From positions 310,001 through 374,000 of the forward strand of contig CAWKNX010000004.1 in assembly GCA_963851085.1 (NCBI GenBank): DNA of 64,000 nt, given 5' to 3'. Made by a program: the position numbers and the translations under genes. Position 1 is the first letter of the stretch, and each line of letters starts with the position of its first letter. Positions 35,033 through 44,422 of the stretch are shown here, piece by piece. Source of the stretch: DATFVJ01 sp963851085 (GTDB lineage: Bacteria; Actinomycetota; Actinomycetes; Streptosporangiales; Streptosporangiaceae). Below the pieces are notes generated by a model, which did no database searches, was not told where the DNA came from, and saw only the letters and a program-made list of their open reading frames with translations.

Positions 35033-35247
35033 GGGACGTCTGCCTGCCACTCAAGGTCATGGTCACCGCGCGCCGGACGGACGTCGCAGGGTGGGCGCGC
35101 CATGCGGCAGCCGTAGACTGTATTGCTCTGATTTCCACGGTTGAGACGGCCCCCCGGGATCCCCCCGCCGACCTGCGGGGGCCGCTCCCTGCTCGATGTG
35201 AGTCCGCGACTCACGTATCAGGAAAATGATCCATAACGCTGCCGTAG

Positions 35248-37773
35248 ATGCGTCACGTCTCGCCGGCGCTGACTGCTGCCGCAGGGCAGGACCTTGGCCC
35301 ATTGGCGTACCTGGAACGCGGTGCCCAAGGTGGGGAGGTGGGTGAACTCGGCCGCACGTTCGAGGCCGTTGTCCTTGTGGCCGCGGCTGGCTGGCCGGAC
35401 TGGCCTCCTGGGCCGGTGCGCGGGCGGATCGAGGCGCTGCGGGCGGCGGGCGTCGAGGTGCGGGTCGTTACCGGCCGATCCTGGCCGTCTCATTCGCTGC
35501 GGGCGATCAGAGAGCGGCTTGCTGCGCGCGGCATTGGCGAGGGGCTGCTGCTTGTCGCCGGTGATCGCCCGCCCGCGCTGGAAGGGCGATCGCGATCGGC
35601 CGTGCTGCCGGGTGTCTGCGAACCTTCGGCGCTGTGCCGGCTGCTTGATGAGCAGTTGCGGCGCCGCGGGCGCGGCCGGGTGCCCAGCGTGGATGAGGAT
35701 CCAGCGTGGACGATCCGCGAGACCAGTGCGGACCCGCTGCGGCACCGGGTGGTCGAGACCTTGTTCACCTTGGGTGCCGGCGGATTCGCAACCCGCGGCG
35801 CGGTGGAGGAGCGGCGGCCGGGTTCGGTGCCGATGGTGCTGGCGTCCGGCAGCTACACAGGCAGCGGAGCGGACGAGCATCTGCTGCCGGGGCCGGACTG
35901 GACCGGGCTGGACGTCACGGCGGCGCCCGAATGCGACCGGCACGTGCTCGACTTGCGTACCGGCGTGCTGCTGCGGGAGGAGAACACCCCCGAAGCTCCG
36001 GTGCGCACAGTGCGCTTCGCCTCCGCGGCCAGGCCTGGCCTGGTGGCCATGCGGGCCGAAGCGGCGGCCGGGCGGGTGCGGCCGGGCCGGGCGCTGCGGC
36101 GGCCGGGAAACGTGACCATGATCGAGGGCAGTCGTGACGGTCACCGGTGGGCGCAGGTGCCCGGCGGTTCGGGCATAACCGCTGTCGCGGCGCAGCGGCT
36201 GCGCCGTGACGGGGACGTGCGCACCATTGAGCGCCTCGCCGCGTTCGCGAGTGGGCGGCACGGGCCACCGGCGCCGGGCGAGGTGGCCGCCGCGCTCAAG
36301 GAGGCCGAGCGGCAGGGATTCGATCGCCTGCTGGCCGAGCACCGTGCGGCCTGGGCCAGCCGCTGGGCCGCGGTGAACGTCGAAATCCCCGACGACCCCG
36401 AGACGCAGCTCGCGGCCCGGTTCGCGTTGTTCCAGCTGTGGTGCAACGTCGGTGGCCACGGCGAAGCCGCGGTCGGAGCACGTGGCCTGTCCGGCAATGG
36501 CTATGCCGGCCACGTCTTCTGGGACGCCGACGTGTTCGTGCTGCCCGCCATCGCGAGCATGGATCCAGCCATGGCCAAGGCGATGGTCGGCTACCGGTCG
36601 CACCGGCTTCCCGCCGCCCGCGCCGCGGCGCGGGCGGCGGGCTTGCGCGGCGCCCGGTTTCCCTGGGAGTCGGCGTCGGCCGGGAACGACGTCACCCCCG
36701 TCTGCGGTCACCTTGGCGGACGGCCGGTGGAGATCAGGACCGGGCAGCTGGAAGAGCACATCACGGCGGATGTCGCGTGGGCCGCGTGGCACTGCGCGCA
36801 GTGGACCGGTGATCGCGGGCTCGTGCGTGGGCGCCGCCGCCTGCTGCTGCTGGAGACCGCGCGGTACTGGGCATCGCGTTGCCGGCTGGACAGCGACGGC
36901 CGCGCGCACATCGACGAGGTGATCGGGCCCGACGAGTACCACGAGCGGGTCTGCGACAACGCATTCACGAACGTGATGGCGCGCTGGAATCTCCGCACCG
37001 CGGCGCGGCTGCTGACCGGTTCCGCGACCCCGGACGGCGAGGCACGCCAGTGGACTGAGCTCGCTTCCTCGCTCGTGGACGGATACCAGCGCGCCACCGG
37101 GCTGTATGAGCAGTTCGCGGGGTACTTCGCGCTCGAGCCACTCACCGTGGCCGGCATCACGACCCCGCCAGTGGCCGCCGACGTCCTGCTCGGGCGCGAA
37201 CGGATCGCTGCCTCGCAGGTCATCAAGCAGCCGGACGTGCTGATGTTGCACCACCTGGTGCCCGGTGAGCTCGTCCCCGGCACGCTTGGGCCGAACCTGG
37301 ACTTCTACGGGCCACGCACCGCGCACGGATCCTCGCTGTCGCCGGCGATCAGCGCCTGCCTGATGGCCAGAGCGGGCCGCGCCGATGATGCGCTGGGGCT
37401 CATGCGAATCGCGCTGCGGCTGGATCTCGATGACCTGACCGGGACGACCGCGGCGGGCTTGCACCTGGCCACGATGGGGGGCGTCTGGCAGGCATTGCTG
37501 TTCGGCTTCGCCGGGATCCGCGTGCGTGCCGGGGCGTTGCACCTGGACCCGAAGCTGCCGAGTTCATGGCGGAGCCTCGGGCTGCGCTTCCGGTGCCTGG
37601 GCCGGGCCGTCCGGTTGCACATCACCAAAGACGATGTCCAGGTCGGCGTCGACGGCCCGCTGCGGGTGCGCCTCGACGGGCACCGGGCCCGGCTTGTGAC
37701 CGGTGTCGCCCGGCTGCAGCGGGACGCGGCACCAGCCGAAGGAGAATGGGCATGCGGAAGATACTGGCGGTAG
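35248..37773 (+). CDS. GH65-family glycosidase/phosphorylase with degenerate HAD-like N-terminus (Rv2006-like)
   Basis: A protein of up to 841 residues. The N-terminal about 130 residues resemble an OtsB/HAD phosphatase (LRAAGVEVRVVTGRSW, RERLAARGIGEGLLLVAGD) but the nucleophile motif DxDxT is absent (FEAVVLVAAAG). The rest is GH65: FALFQLWCNVGGHGEA, GYAGHVFWDADVFVLP, and EVIGPDEYHERVCDN with the general-acid Glu at about E563. ASQVIKQPDVLML is the usual active-site loop. The layout recalls M. tuberculosis Rv2006 (otsB1), a DosR-regulon gene. It probably acts on trehalose/kojibiose-type glucosides. A GTG at 35338 with a GGGGAG site is a plausible alternative start, because a box lies at 35288. 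Confidence 0.85.
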   Translation: MRHVSPALTAAAGQDLGPLAYLERGAQGGEVGELGRTFEAVVLVAAAGWPDWPPGPVRGRIEALRAAGVEVRVVTGRSWPSHSLRAIRERLAARGIGEGLLLVAGDRPPALEGRSRSAVLPGVCEPSALCRLLDEQLRRRGRGRVPSVDEDPAWTIRETSADPLRHRVVETLFTLGAGGFATRGAVEERRPGSVPMVLASGSYTGSGADEHLLPGPDWTGLDVTAAPECDRHVLDLRTGVLLREENTPEAPVRTVRFASAARPGLVAMRAEAAAGRVRPGRALRRPGNVTMIEGSRDGHRWAQVPGGSGITAVAAQRLRRDGDVRTIERLAAFASGRHGPPAPGEVAAALKEAERQGFDRLLAEHRAAWASRWAAVNVEIPDDPETQLAARFALFQLWCNVGGHGEAAVGARGLSGNGYAGHVFWDADVFVLPAIASMDPAMAKAMVGYRSHRLPAARAAARAAGLRGARFPWESASAGNDVTPVCGHLGGRPVEIRTGQLEEHITADVAWAAWHCAQWTGDRGLVRGRRRLLLLETARYWASRCRLDSDGRAHIDEVIGPDEYHERVCDNAFTNVMARWNLRTAARLLTGSATPDGEARQWTELASSLVDGYQRATGLYEQFAGYFALEPLTVAGITTPPVAADVLLGRERIAASQVIKQPDVLMLHHLVPGELVPGTLGPNLDFYGPRTAHGSSLSPAISACLMARAGRADDALGLMRIALRLDLDDLTGTTAAGLHLATMGGVWQALLFGFAGIRVRAGALHLDPKLPSSWRSLGLRFRCLGRAVRLHITKDDVQVGVDGPLRVRLDGHRARLVTGVARLQRDAAPAEGEWACGRYWR
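35288..35300 (+). promoter_or_regulatory. Possible DosR-like box AGGACCTTGGCCC
   Basis: It lies inside the longest GH65 frame but 38 bases before the GTG at 35338, which also has a good ribosome site. If it is a true operator, translation starts at 35338 rather than 35248. Confidence 0.45.
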
Positions 37774-38435
37774 CAGGCCCGGAATCGGCATCCACCGTGG
37801 CCGCCGTCGCGGAGGCGGTGGCCGGCGTTCTGAAGGCCACGGTGATCCGGTTCGACCCGCGCTTGCCGGACATTCAGCACGCCGCTGCCGTGCTCGGCGA
37901 ACTGAACCAGCCGGATGCGGTGCTCGGGGTCGTGCTGGGGGACACGGCCACAGCGGGCAGGTCATGGCGTATCGCCGGCCGCTCGGCTAAGCCCATCATC
38001 GTGGTGCCCCAGGCCTTCACCGCGGCGCGGCCCCTGGTCATTTCCCGGGTCCTTGTGCCGCTCGACGGCACCCTCGAATCAGCCGCGGCCGTCAGCGAGA
38101 CCATGGAACTGTTCGCCAAGGCCGGCGTCGAGCTCGTGGTGCTGCACGTGTTCGATGAAACCACCGCACCCCGCTTCTGGGATCAGGCGGCCCACGCCCG
38201 CCACAGCTGGGAGCAGGAGTTCCGGGCCCGGTTCTGCACCCAGGTGGAGGCCCGCATCGAGCTGCGCAGCGGCGAACCGGGAGAGCACGTGATCCGGGCC
38301 GCCGCGGACGAGCACGCGGATCTGATCGCGCTCGGGTGGTCACAGCGCCTCCAAGCGGGACGGGCACGCACGGTGCGCAGCGCGGTGCGCGAATCCGAAG
38401 TTCCCGTGATGCTGGTCCCCTCACCCGCCGCCTAG
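37752..38435 (+). CDS. Universal stress protein-like
   Basis: A 227-residue protein overlapping the GH65 3' end by 22 bases. The C-terminal half is a USP domain: VISRVLVPLDGTLESAAAVS, VELVVLHVFDE, and ADEHADLIALGWSQ followed by a basic stretch and SEVPVMLVPSP. The usual ATP-loop GxxGxxxx(S/T) is weak here (GWSQRLQAGRARTVRSAV), so nucleotide binding is uncertain. The N-terminal half is a related, more diverged alpha/beta segment. USPs are typical DosR-regulon products. It is part of the glycan operon. Confidence 0.8.
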   Translation: MRKILAVAGPESASTVAAVAEAVAGVLKATVIRFDPRLPDIQHAAAVLGELNQPDAVLGVVLGDTATAGRSWRIAGRSAKPIIVVPQAFTAARPLVISRVLVPLDGTLESAAAVSETMELFAKAGVELVVLHVFDETTAPRFWDQAAHARHSWEQEFRARFCTQVEARIELRSGEPGEHVIRAAADEHADLIALGWSQRLQAGRARTVRSAVRESEVPVMLVPSPAA

Positions 38436-38436
38436 G

Positions 38437-38450
38437 AGGACATTCGGCCC
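38437..38450 (+). promoter_or_regulatory. DosR-like box AGGACATTCGGCCC
   Basis: Starts one base after the USP stop and 37 bases before the zinc-ribbon start. It agrees with the consensus at 12 of 14 positions and would give the second half of the glycan operon its own promoter. Confidence 0.6.
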
Positions 38451-38486
38451 TATGCGAGCTCCAGCCTTCCTGGGTGTGCTCAAGGT

Positions 38487-38729
38487 ATGGACCGGATTCA
38501 TACTGCGCGTCTCGACTTCGCTTCGGCTTTCGGCCCGCTGGAGCACTGCCCCGGCTGCGGATCGGCCCAGCTGACCGCGGCCGTCGCCGCCGGGCGGCTG
38601 AACTTCCATTGCCACGCATGCGGCGCATGCTGGCATTGCGAACTCGGCCGGATCGCACGCGTCCCCGGGGAGCCGCACCTGGCAGCCGGGCCGACTCCCG
38701 CCGGTGGCGCCAAGCGCGCTGGGCAATGA
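38487..38729 (+). CDS. Small zinc-ribbon protein
   Basis: An 80-residue protein with two metal-binding knuckles, HCPGCGSAQL (about residues 20-28) and FHCHACGACWHCELG (about 40-54). The remainder is Ala/Gly/Pro-rich. Such ribbons bind nucleic acid or other proteins; no specific role is known to me. The stop overlaps the next start (ATGA). It is the first gene after the internal box, suggesting a regulatory or adaptor role for the following glycosyltransferase, which is inference. Confidence 0.7.
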   Translation: MDRIHTARLDFASAFGPLEHCPGCGSAQLTAAVAAGRLNFHCHACGACWHCELGRIARVPGEPHLAAGPTPAGGAKRAGQ

Positions 38730-39847
38730 TGCGGATCGCGCTGATCGCCCCGCCCTGGGTGCCGGTGCCCCCGCCTGGATACGGTGGTACCGAGGTCGTG
38801 GTGGACAACCTCGCCAGGGGGCTGGCCGCGCGGGGACATCAGGTCCGCCTGTTCACGGTTGGTGAATCAAGGTGCCCGGTCCCCATCCGCAGCCTGTATG
38901 CGACCGTGGTGGAACCGATGGGGGCAGGCGTTCCCGAGGCGGCACATGTGCTCGCCGCATACGAGCAGCTGGCCGGTGCCGACATCATCCACGATCACAC
39001 CCGGCTCGGCCCCCTTATCGCCGCGCGGCGCTGGCGCACCAGCCCGCCGACCGTCACCACCAACCACGGCCCCTTCACCCCGGTCACCCGGCGGATCTTC
39101 GCCGAGATCGCCCGGCACGCGGCCATAGTGGCCATCTCCCGCGCGCAAGCCCGCTCCGCGGGCGGCATTCCCATCGCCGCCGTGATCCATCACGGCATCG
39201 ACCTCGACCTGTACCAGCCCGGGCCCGGCGGTGGCGGCTACGTTTTGTTTACCGGCCGGATGTCCGCGGAAAAAGGGGTGCACCGCGCCGTGCGCATCGC
39301 GAAGCGGGCCGGACGCAAGCTCATCATCGTCACGAAGATCCGCGGCGCGGCCGAGAACGCCTACTACGAGCAGAAAGTGCGCCCGCTGCTGCCACCCGAG
39401 GACGACGTGCTGGAAGATCCACCTCTGCCGGACCGCCTGGAATTGATGCGCAACGCCGACGCGCTGGTCAACCCGATCAGCTGGCCCGAACCATTCGGCC
39501 TCGTCATGGCCGAAGCCCTGGCATCCGCGACACCAGTGCTCGCGTTCCCGTGCGGCGCCGCGCCCGAGATCATCGACGATGGCAAGACCGGCTTTCTGTG
39601 CGAGGACGAAGACGAGATGGTCACCGCGCTCGGCAAGATCACTCGCCTCGACCGCGACGACTGCCGCGCGGCCGCCGAGCGGCGCTTTTCCCTGCACCGG
39701 ATGGTTACCAACTACGAGCGCCTCTACCGGGCTATCTTGACGGCCGACGGCGTGACGTCCTGGGCCGGGCGAGCCGGGTTGCCCGCGCGAGGCGTGCGCT
39801 GCGCACCCACTGACGGACCGGCTTGTGCCGCGGAGGCAGCACCATGA
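38726..39847 (+). CDS. GT4-family glycosyltransferase
   Basis: A 373-residue GT-B enzyme. N-terminal IALIAPPWVPVPPPGYGGTE (glycine loop) and VVDNLARGLAARGHQVRLFT; the donor-binding half has VLFTGRMSAEKGVHRAVRIA, LVNPISWPEPFGLVMAEALA (the E-x7-E region) and GAAPEIIDDGKTGFL. It probably transfers a glucosyl-type unit from a nucleotide sugar. Two adjacent ATGs exist; the first overlaps the zinc-ribbon stop. Its own stop overlaps the debranching-enzyme start (ATGA at 39844-39847), so the three genes are coupled. The C-terminal 30 residues are extra and Ala/Pro-rich. Confidence 0.88.
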   Translation: MMRIALIAPPWVPVPPPGYGGTEVVVDNLARGLAARGHQVRLFTVGESRCPVPIRSLYATVVEPMGAGVPEAAHVLAAYEQLAGADIIHDHTRLGPLIAARRWRTSPPTVTTNHGPFTPVTRRIFAEIARHAAIVAISRAQARSAGGIPIAAVIHHGIDLDLYQPGPGGGGYVLFTGRMSAEKGVHRAVRIAKRAGRKLIIVTKIRGAAENAYYEQKVRPLLPPEDDVLEDPPLPDRLELMRNADALVNPISWPEPFGLVMAEALASATPVLAFPCGAAPEIIDDGKTGFLCEDEDEMVTALGKITRLDRDDCRAAAERRFSLHRMVTNYERLYRAILTADGVTSWAGRAGLPARGVRCAPTDGPACAAEAAP

Positions 39848-41988
39848 CCAGTCCGTGGGCCATGACCGGCAGCCCCACCGGATACGAGCCCGCTCACGAC
39901 CTGGTCACCCTGATCGACGGTTCGACCTTCTGGATCAGTGACGGCGCGGGGACCGTCCAACCGGGGGTCCCGCACGGGCTCTTCGTGCGGGATACCCGGC
40001 TCATCTCGCGGTGGGAACTGCGCATCGATGGCCGGCGCCCTGAGCCGCTGACCACGCGGACCGAGGAGCCCTACGCGGCGACGTTCATCGGCCGGGTACC
40101 ACGCGAGCCCCGGCATGCCGACAGCTCCCTCCTCGTGATCGAAAGCCGCTACGTCGGCGACGGGATGCGAGCCGACATCGAAATCCGCAACCTTGATGCG
40201 GCGCCGGTCGAGTGTTCTGTCGTGCTGCAGGCCGACGCCGACTTCGCCGACCTGTTCGAGGTCAAAGGGGGCCACGTCCCCGCCGACGGTGACGTCGCGG
40301 TCACCACCAAGGGCGGGATCCTTGAGTTTGCCCGCCGTCGCGGCGGGCGGCACCAGCAAGTGCTGATCACCGCCGGTGGCAATCCCACGGTGGGCGCGAA
40401 CACATTGCAGTGGCGGGCGTCCATCCCGCCACGCCAGACATGGACGGTCTGCACCGAGATCCGCACAGCAGTCAATGGCGCGCAGACCCCCATCCGGTAT
40501 CCCTGCGGGCACCCGCCCGAACAGACGATCCCGGCCCGCAGCCTGCGCGAGTGGCGCAGCCGGGGACCGGAGGTGAGTACCGCCGACTCCGGCCTGGCAG
40601 CGCTACTTCAACGCAGCGTCGAGGATCTCGGCGCGCTGCGGATCTTCGATCCGCAGCATCCCGACCGTGCTGTGGTCGCCGCGGGCGCGCCCTGGTTCAT
40701 GGCACTGTTCGGACGGGACTCGCTGATCACCTCCTGGATGCTGATTCCCCACGACGCGCGGCTCGCGATCGGCACCCTCCAGACCCTGGCCGACCATCAG
40801 GGCGCGGCGATCGACCCGGTGACCGAAGAGGAACCCGGCCGCATCCTGCACGAGATGCGGTTCGGCCCGGCGGCGTCACTCGCACTCGGCGGCGGCAATG
40901 CCTACTACGGCACGGCCGACGCGACTCCGCTGTTCGTGATGCTGCTCGGTGAGCTGCGGCGATGGGGGCTTGATCAAGGCGAAGCCGACGCCTTGCTGCC
41001 GCACGCCGACCGCGCCCTGGAGTGGATCGAACGGTACGGCGACGCCGACGGCGATGGCTTCGTCGAATACCACCGGGCGACCGGACACGGGCTGGCCAAC
41101 CAAGGATGGAAAGACTCCTGGGACGCAATCACCTTCGCCGACGGGCGGATCGCGCGCCCGCCGATCGCGCTCGCGGAGGTACAGGGCTACACCTACGCCG
41201 CCTACGTCGCCCGCGCGCACCTGGCCCGCGAACAGGGTGACCGCGAGGGCGCACGGCACTGGGCGGAGCAGGCGAAGACCCTCAAGCAGGCGTTCAACCA
41301 GAAGTTCTGGCTTCCCGATCGCGGCTGGTACGCGCTCGGGCTGGATGCCGACAAGCGCCCGATCGATTCACTGACCTCCAACATCGGCCACTGCCTCTGG
41401 ACCGGGATCGTGGACGACGACAAGGCCCCTTCGGTGGCGGCACACCTGCTCTCGCCACAGCTGTTCAGCGGCTGGGGAATCCGCACGCTCGCCACCTCAA
41501 TGGCCGCCTACAACCCCATGAGCTACCACAAAGGCTCAGTCTGGCCCCACGACAACGCGCTGTGCGCCGCAGGCCTCATGCGCTACGGATTCGCCGGCCA
41601 CGCGCAGCGTGTCGCGGTCGCCATCCTGGACGCCGCGGGCCACTTCCAGCACCGGCTCCCCGAACTGTTCTGCGGATTCCCACGGGAGATGTTCACCGAA
41701 CCGGTCCCATACCCGACCGCCTGCTCACCACAGGCCTGGGCAGCCGCCACTCCCCTGCACCTGCTGCGCACCCTGCTCCGCTTCGACCCGCAACTTCCCA
41801 CCGGCCGGCTATGGTGCGACCCCGCCGTCCCCGACCGCTACCTGCCCCTGCGCATCAGCAAACTCGGCGTGGGCAAAGGCCACCTCACGGTCGAGGTGAC
41901 CCCCGGCGGCACCCGGCTCCTGGGACTGGAAGACCTTGGCGTCCAGCTGTCCGCGGGGCCACGACCGGCGCGCGGCAGCCAAGGCTAA
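39844..41988 (+). CDS. Amylo-alpha-1,6-glucosidase (glycogen-debranching-type)
   Basis: A 714-residue protein. The N-terminal domain (about residues 20-240) is the GDE_N_bis type: VTLIDGSTFWISDG, GLFVRDTRLISRWEL, ESRYVGDGMRADIEIRN. The C-terminal (alpha/alpha)6 barrel has WFMALFGRDSLITSWM, GWKDSWDAITFADG, LAEVQGYTYAAYVARAHLA, MSYHKGSVWPHDNALCAAGL and CSPQAWAAATP; the Asp/Glu residues in these blocks form the GH catalytic site. It would trim branches of glycogen or related alpha-glucans. With GH65 and GT4 it forms a storage-glycan turnover unit. The start follows a GAGGCAGCACC site. Confidence 0.88.
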   Translation: MTSPWAMTGSPTGYEPAHDLVTLIDGSTFWISDGAGTVQPGVPHGLFVRDTRLISRWELRIDGRRPEPLTTRTEEPYAATFIGRVPREPRHADSSLLVIESRYVGDGMRADIEIRNLDAAPVECSVVLQADADFADLFEVKGGHVPADGDVAVTTKGGILEFARRRGGRHQQVLITAGGNPTVGANTLQWRASIPPRQTWTVCTEIRTAVNGAQTPIRYPCGHPPEQTIPARSLREWRSRGPEVSTADSGLAALLQRSVEDLGALRIFDPQHPDRAVVAAGAPWFMALFGRDSLITSWMLIPHDARLAIGTLQTLADHQGAAIDPVTEEEPGRILHEMRFGPAASLALGGGNAYYGTADATPLFVMLLGELRRWGLDQGEADALLPHADRALEWIERYGDADGDGFVEYHRATGHGLANQGWKDSWDAITFADGRIARPPIALAEVQGYTYAAYVARAHLAREQGDREGARHWAEQAKTLKQAFNQKFWLPDRGWYALGLDADKRPIDSLTSNIGHCLWTGIVDDDKAPSVAAHLLSPQLFSGWGIRTLATSMAAYNPMSYHKGSVWPHDNALCAAGLMRYGFAGHAQRVAVAILDAAGHFQHRLPELFCGFPREMFTEPVPYPTACSPQAWAAATPLHLLRTLLRFDPQLPTGRLWCDPAVPDRYLPLRISKLGVGKGHLTVEVTPGGTRLLGLEDLGVQLSAGPRPARGSQG

Positions 41989-42068
41989 GCCGCCCTGGAG
42001 GCCTGACCCGCCGACCGATCTGGACTATTACCCCGACGTGTGCTGGTCGATGGCGTCATCGGGGGACC

Positions 42069-43853
42069 TTATGGCGTCAACTGCTCGAGGTACGGCCAGA
42101 ACTCGGCCTTTGTGGTCCGGTAGTCGTAGAGGCTGCCGCCGGCCGCGGTGGTCTCGCGTGCCGCGCGGACATAGTCGGCGACCTCGGCGAGCGTCGCCTG
42201 GTCGCCGACCCCGCCGATGACGTGCACCGGCAGTCCAGTGAGCTGGCGCGAGAGCAGCACGTTGTCGTGGGTGTACTGGTAGGCGCAGTACTGCGGGTCG
42301 CCGGCCGCGCAGCGGCTGGCCGGGGTGTATGACGTCCAGTAGCTCATCGGCGCCACGGCATTCGCGTCCGCACCCACGGCCGACCACGGGAACGTCGCCC
42401 ACCGGTTGGGGTCGGGCCAGCCCCGCATGAGCACCGGCGGCAGCACGATCGCCGCGACCGGCAGTGCGGTGCCGGCGCGGACCCGGCCGAGGTGCGTGGC
42501 GACCGCCTGGTTCCAAGCGCTGGGACTGGACACGGTGAGCGGGTACTCGATGTCGATCCCAATCGCGTCGAACCGCTGCCCGGCCGGGCTGACATAGGAC
42601 GCGATCGCGAGCGTGCGGCGGACATCGCGGGTCAGGTCCGTGTAGTCGGGGACATACCAGCCGACCACGCGGATGCCGGCGGCGTGCGCCGCGGCGAGCC
42701 AGGCGGCCACGCCGTCCGGGAAGAGGATGTCGGTGGCGCTGTCGAACCGCGCCGTCCCCAGATACAGGGTGCGCACCTTATGGGCTTGCAGGTCGGTGAC
42801 CACGGTCACCGGGCTCAGCGCCGAGTAGTCGAGCGTGTCCACCCACGCGCCGAGACCACGGAACGCCAGCGCGGCGTCGGCAACCTGCCAGCCTGGTGAC
42901 CACACCAAAGCGGCCGAGCGCTGCCGGTAGAAGTAGCGGCCGTCAGTGCCGCGGACGAACACCGCCACCACGCCCGCACCAGGCACCGTCGCGCTCGGGC
43001 TGGAGGTGAGCGTGCCACCCAAGCTGGTCCATCCCGACCAGCCGGTGCCACCGACGCCGTAACTCCTGATCCACAGGGCGTTGTTCGTCTCGCGGCCGAA
43101 CACGTCGAGCTTCCTGGCACCCGGCGATGCCACTCCCGGTTCGCCCGTGAGCACCCCACCGAGCGACTCCCAGCCCGACCATTTGCCGCTGTACCACTTG
43201 TGGTACACGGCGTTCTTGGCGCCGCGGGCGAACACGTCCAGGCGGCCCGGACCCCAGGACGCAGCCGCAGGCCCGGAGGTCAGAGTGCCGCCGAGACTGC
43301 TCCACCGGGACCACCCGGCACCTGCCGCATAGTGCCTGGTCCACAACCGGTTGTCGGTGCCGCGGATGAACAGGTCGAGCCTGCCGGGCCCCCACGCTGC
43401 TACCGCCGGCGGCGAGCTCGCTACCCCGCCGAGCGACTCCCAGCCCGACCATTTGCCGCTGTACCACTTGTGCCACACGGCATTGTCGGTGCCGCGGACG
43501 AACACGTCATAGCGCCCGGCTGCCCATGAGGCGACGGCGGGCTGTGAGGTGAGCGTGCCGCCCAGTGATTCCGCTGCCGTCCAGGTGGCCAGCGGCCCGG
43601 GCACGTACCACTGGTGGGCGAGCCGGCCGTCACTGCTGTTGCGGTAGAACAGGTCCAGCCGCCCGCCACCCCACGAACCCGCAGCGGGGCCGGTGAGCGC
43701 CGCCGGTGCCACCGCAGCGGCAACCGCCGACGCAGGCACCACACCGCCAGCAACAGGCAGACCCACCCCAGGGAAGACCAAAGCCACAACGGCCCCAACA
43801 GACAGCATCGCAACAATGCGAAAACGCCCACCCGAATCTCGATCCCACCGCAT
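42069..43853 (-). CDS. Secreted PLL-type lectin propeller with glycosidase-like C-terminus
   Basis: A 594-residue exported protein. The signal sequence is at about residues 10-45 (IVAMLSVGAVVALVFPGVGL). Residues about 55-350 contain six or so PLL/DUF346 propeller blades, each with a DLFxRGTDNxLWxKxYxGxW pattern and WESLGG; two blades are almost identical (HKWYSGKWSGWESLGG). The C-terminal about 240 residues look like a TIM-barrel glycosidase fold: VRTLYLGTARFDSATDILF, GIRVVGWYVPDYTDL, RFDAIGIDIEYPL. Propellers of this type bind fucosylated or other glycans. It is convergent with the debranching gene. A longer upstream frame lacks support; the start at 43853 directly precedes the signal sequence. 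Confidence 0.8.
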   Translation of the reverse strand: MRWDRDSGGRFRIVAMLSVGAVVALVFPGVGLPVAGGVVPASAVAAAVAPAALTGPAAGSWGGGRLDLFYRNSSDGRLAHQWYVPGPLATWTAAESLGGTLTSQPAVASWAAGRYDVFVRGTDNAVWHKWYSGKWSGWESLGGVASSPPAVAAWGPGRLDLFIRGTDNRLWTRHYAAGAGWSRWSSLGGTLTSGPAAASWGPGRLDVFARGAKNAVYHKWYSGKWSGWESLGGVLTGEPGVASPGARKLDVFGRETNNALWIRSYGVGGTGWSGWTSLGGTLTSSPSATVPGAGVVAVFVRGTDGRYFYRQRSAALVWSPGWQVADAALAFRGLGAWVDTLDYSALSPVTVVTDLQAHKVRTLYLGTARFDSATDILFPDGVAAWLAAAHAAGIRVVGWYVPDYTDLTRDVRRTLAIASYVSPAGQRFDAIGIDIEYPLTVSSPSAWNQAVATHLGRVRAGTALPVAAIVLPPVLMRGWPDPNRWATFPWSAVGADANAVAPMSYWTSYTPASRCAAGDPQYCAYQYTHDNVLLSRQLTGLPVHVIGGVGDQATLAEVADYVRAARETTAAGGSLYDYRTTKAEFWPYLEQLTP

Positions 43854-44088
43854 CCGTGTCGACCCCCTGTCGGCCGCGTCAGTGCGGACACCGTCCACCC
43901 AGCAATCCCACTGTTGGCAGCGCCGGACCGCGCTGCACCAGAGTCTTTCGGCCTCTCCTCTGCGGGGCCCCCGCAGGCACAGCCACACCCTCGACGGGGG
44001 ACATTGCGTGCCCAGAGCTTTCCGGACCGGGAATCCAATAGGATTCGCCACCGGAAAGGGCGGGATCAAGCGCCGGGAAAACCGGCGA

Positions 44089-44263
44089 AGCTCAAAAGAG
44101 CGGCGCGCTGCTGCGCGGCCTCGATGAGCGGCTGCGCGAGGAGACAGGCATGCCGATCCCGCTGGCCGACAATCCGCTGGCGCCGGCCGTGCTCGGCGCG
44201 GGCAAATGCGCGGAGGACTTCGACGCCCTCCAGCAGGTGCTGGTACCGGACAGGCGCCGGTAG
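44089..44263 (+). pseudogene. MreB/actin-like C-terminal fragment
   Basis: The plus frame reads SGALLRGLDERLREETGMPI, PLADNPLAPAVLGAGKCAED and FDALQQVL before a TAG at 44261. This is the last about 50 residues of an MreB/Mbl-type protein. There is no start, ribosome site or upstream homology, so it is a relic. The lectin gene promoter region lies immediately to its left. Confidence 0.75.
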
Positions 44264-44318
44264 CGGTTGAGCGAGACATCGGCGACCAGCCCGGGGCGGC
44301 CTTGTGCCTGGACGCGCT

Positions 44319-44350
44319 GGCCTGGATCGCGGCCTCCCGCGATCCAGGCC
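44319..44350. terminator. Perfect 14-bp hairpin
   Basis: The arms GGCCTGGATCGCGG and CCGCGATCCAGGCC enclose a CCTC loop. It lies downstream of the mreB relic and of the minus-strand gene ending at 44423. No T-run follows, so it may be a rho-independent-like stop of the actinomycete type or a processing site. Confidence 0.5.
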
Positions 44351-44422
44351 GTCACAGCAGCGAGCGCTACCGCCGGACAGGGGCTCCTGCCCACCCCCAG
44401 ACCAGCCGAATGACGTCCATTA

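Noticed and set aside
42070..42085. GGGGGACCTTATGGCG as another DosR-like box
   Set aside because: The right arm does not match and it lies between two convergent genes, where no promoter is expected.
42069..44279. Longer lectin-glycosidase start at 44279
   Set aside because: The extra residues overlap the mreB relic and lack sense; the signal sequence follows the ATG at 43853.
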